From NCBI GenBank assembly GCA_020628175.1, contig JAHDFK010000015.1:1-35173 (forward strand): a stretch of DNA of 35,173 bases. Direction: 5' to 3'. This document shows, one piece after another, positions 33,842 through 35,173 of this stretch; the stretch's first letter is position 1; each line of letters opens with the position of its first letter. Under the pieces are notes generated by a model. That model was given only the letters and a program-made list of their open reading frames with translations. It was not told where the DNA came from and made no database searches. The translations under genes were made by a program, and so were the position numbers. The stretch is from Wenyingzhuangia sp. (lineage in GTDB: Bacteria > Bacteroidota > Bacteroidia > Flavobacteriales > Flavobacteriaceae).

Positions 33842-33861
33842 ATTATACGTTTACGTATAAT
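33842..33861 (+). repeat. Hairpin between grpE and dnaJ
   Basis: An 8-bp perfect inverted repeat ATTATACG / CGTATAAT with loop TTTA has no T-run behind it. It is therefore not a normal terminator. It could moderate read-through, act as an RNA processing or stability element, or bind a regulator. Confidence 0.45.
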
Positions 33862-33884
33862 AATTACTTATTAATTGAAGAAAT

Positions 33885-35018
33885 ATGGCAAAGCAAGATT
33901 TTTACGAAGTATTAGGAATTTCTAAAGGAGCAACTGCTGCAGAAATAAAAAAAGGATACCGTAAAATGGCAGTAAAATATCACCCAGATAAAAACCCTGG
34001 GGATACGGAAGCTGAAGAAAAATTTAAGTTAGCTGCAGAGGCATACGAAATTCTTAGTGATGAGAACAAGCGTGCTAGATACGATCAATACGGACACCAA
34101 GCCTTTGAAGGAGGACAAGGTGGCGGAGGCGGTGGCTTCGGCGGTATGAATATGGATGATATCTTTAGTCAATTTGGAGACATTTTTGGCGGAGGTGGTT
34201 TTGGAGGCTTTGGAGGCGGTGGCCAAAGAGGCGGAGGACGTAGAGGTGTTGTAAAAGGGACCAACATGCGTATTCGTGTAAAACTTACCTTAGAAGAAAT
34301 TGCAAACGGAGTTGATAAGAAGATAAAAGTTCGCAGAAAAAAGCAAGCAAAAGGAGTTACCTATACAACATGTACTACATGTAATGGTGCTGGGCAAGTA
34401 ATGCAAGTAACCAATACCATTTTGGGTAGAATGCAAACAGCTGCTACTTGTAATGCTTGTGGAGGAGCTGGAGAAACGTTAAAAAATAAACCTTCTGGGG
34501 CAGATGCTCAAGGTTTGTTGGTAGAAGAAGAAACGGTTACAATTAATATTCCTGCAGGTGTAACTGATGGAGTACAGTTAAAAGTATCTGGAAAAGGAAA
34601 CGAAGCACCAGGTAAAAATTCTATTTCTGGAGATTTATTGGTGGTAATAGAAGAAGTTCCACACGAAAATTTAAAGCGTGAAGGTGTAAATTTACATTAC
34701 GATTTGTATGTAAGTTTTCCAGAAGCTGTTTTAGGAGCCAGTAAAGAAATAGAAACTGTTTCTGGTAAAGTAAAAATTAAAATAGAAGCAGGTACACAAT
34801 CGGGTAAAATTTTAAGATTAAAAGGAAAAGGTTTACCAAGTATTGACAGATATGGAAGTGGAGATTTAATGGTGCATGTAAACTTATGGACGCCTCAAGA
34901 ACTTAGTAAAGAACAAACTAAGTTTTTCGAAGCGCAATTAGAGGATGACCATTTTAATCCAAATCCTTCAAAATCAGATAAATCATTTTTTGACAAGGTT
35001 AAGGACATGTTTTCATAA
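33885..35018 (+). CDS. dnaJ: Chaperone protein DnaJ with single zinc centre
   Basis: Hsp40 that hands substrates to DnaK and stimulates its ATPase. It has 377 residues. The J-domain (about 5-70) carries HPD at 33-35, followed by a long G/F-rich region (about 77-115, with 'GGGGGFGG' runs). The zinc region (about 160-200) has only two CxxCxGxG motifs, CTTCNGAG and CNACGGAG, in place of the usual four. The intervening [15 protein letters not shown] segment and the two C-terminal domains are normal ([30 protein letters not shown]). It follows grpE after 77 nt, with a hairpin between. Confidence 0.95.
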   Translation: MAKQDFYEVLGISKGATAAEIKKGYRKMAVKYHPDKNPGDTEAEEKFKLAAEAYEILSDENKRARYDQYGHQAFEGGQGGGGGGFGGMNMDDIFSQFGDIFGGGGFGGFGGGGQRGGGRRGVVKGTNMRIRVKLTLEEIANGVDKKIKVRRKKQAKGVTYTTCTTCNGAGQVMQVTNTILGRMQTAATCNACGGAGETLKNKPSGADAQGLLVEEETVTINIPAGVTDGVQLKVSGKGNEAPGKNSISGDLLVVIEEVPHENLKREGVNLHYDLYVSFPEAVLGASKEIETVSGKVKIKIEAGTQSGKILRLKGKGLPSIDRYGSGDLMVHVNLWTPQELSKEQTKFFEAQLEDDHFNPNPSKSDKSFFDKVKDMFS

Positions 35019-35048
35019 ACTTACAAATGTTTAGAAATGCGAATAATG

Positions 35049-35070
35049 AAAAAAAAAGGGTGTTTTTTTT
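35049..35070 (+). terminator. Weak A/T hairpin after dnaJ
   Basis: Nine A (35049-35057), GGGTG, then eight T (35063-35070). The A/U-only stem is weak but its T-run could end dnaJ transcription about 50 nt past the stop. Confidence 0.35.
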
Positions 35071-35093
35071 ATGGTTACAATATATAAAGTATG

Positions 35094-35101
35094 TATCTTT
35101 G
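35094..35101 (+). promoter_or_regulatory. -7 box downstream of dnaJ
   Basis: TATCTTTG is an exact TAnnTTTG match. It lies 76 nt after dnaJ and drives whatever follows, which in this window is two hairpins and no gene. Confidence 0.6.
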
Positions 35102-35107
35102 AACCGT

Positions 35108-35173
35108 TGTGTTATTCGTAACACACTTTTTCTTTTTCATAGCAATTTTTCCCACCTAGTTTACTAGGTGGGT
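35108..35173 (+). ncRNA. Possible small RNA or leader: UUCG hairpin then a strong hairpin
   Basis: From the predicted transcription start (about 35108), a 7-bp stem TGTGTTA / TAACACA (35108-35114, 35119-35125) is capped by a TTCG tetraloop and followed by a T-rich stretch. Then CCCACCTAG / CTAGGTGGG (35151-35159, 35164-35172) forms a 9-bp hairpin. The window ends there, so a T-run or reading frame after it cannot be seen. It could be a small RNA of about 65-80 nt, a gene leader with an attenuator, or the terminators of unseen neighbours. Confidence 0.35.

Noticed and set aside
1..35173. CRISPR array, insertion sequence, prophage, tRNA or rRNA gene
   Set aside because: No regularly spaced repeats, transposase or integrase, phage genes, or tRNA/rRNA-like sequences were seen on either strand.

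Overview
The window is AT-rich chromosomal DNA from a member of the Bacteroidota, most likely a marine Flavobacteriaceae. Four things support this. Two proteins carry C-terminal type IX secretion (T9SS) sorting domains. Promoter -7 boxes of the form TAnnTTTG recur just upstream of genes, and Shine-Dalgarno sequences are almost absent. The GrpE, DnaJ, HolA, MtaB and PurB proteins look flavobacterial. A GH86 agarase/porphyranase points to red-algal polysaccharide as food, so the source is probably marine. I cannot name the genus with confidence.

Layout. 1-217: unresolved left edge and a bidirectional terminator. 218-2935 (-): secreted GH86 enzyme with a fascin-like domain and a T9SS tail. 2936-3489: a long gene-poor gap with a possible gene relic. 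3490-4290 (+): DNA/RNA non-specific endonuclease. 8182-4280 (-): four-gene unit purB, lipoprotein, hexapeptide acetyltransferase, M1 peptidase. 8361-9575 (+): exported YwqK/MORN-like protein with an unusual 22-residue C-terminal repeat. 9749-14011 (+): mnmA, subtilase with T9SS tail, nitronate monooxygenase-like enzyme, DUF1456 protein. 16985-14052 (-): mtaB, alpha/beta hydrolase, lytic transglycosylase. 17103-19042 (+): peptide-type substrate-binding lipoprotein and CsaA. 19832-19053 (-): short-chain dehydrogenase. 19974-20497 (+): RelE/ParE-type toxin-antitoxin pair. 22521-20560 (-): zinc-ribbon coiled-coil membrane protein and Ada/Ogt-like alkyltransferase. 22626-25644 (+): MATE exporter, small acidic protein, Sua5/YciO-type protein, coiled-coil protein with a J-domain HPD motif. 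26815-25637 (-): DUF418 membrane protein. 26936-28276 (+): propeller-like lipoprotein. 29741-28353 (-): lpdA. 32034-29868 (-): HsdR_N-like nuclease, GT2 glycosyltransferase, RluF. 32088-35018 (+): holA, grpE, dnaJ. 35019-35173: a promoter followed by two hairpins, possibly a small RNA.

Most of the window is ordinary chromosome: RNA modification (MnmA, MtaB, Sua5/YciO, RluF), chaperones (GrpE, DnaJ, CsaA), purine synthesis, lipoamide dehydrogenase and DNA polymerase III delta. I see no tRNA, rRNA, CRISPR array, insertion sequence, phage gene or complete defence system. I did not find one clear new multi-gene system. The best candidates for undescribed biology are the repeat-bearing YwqK-like protein, the coiled-coil J-protein, the zinc-ribbon membrane protein, the composite control region of grpE, and the promoter/hairpin module after dnaJ.
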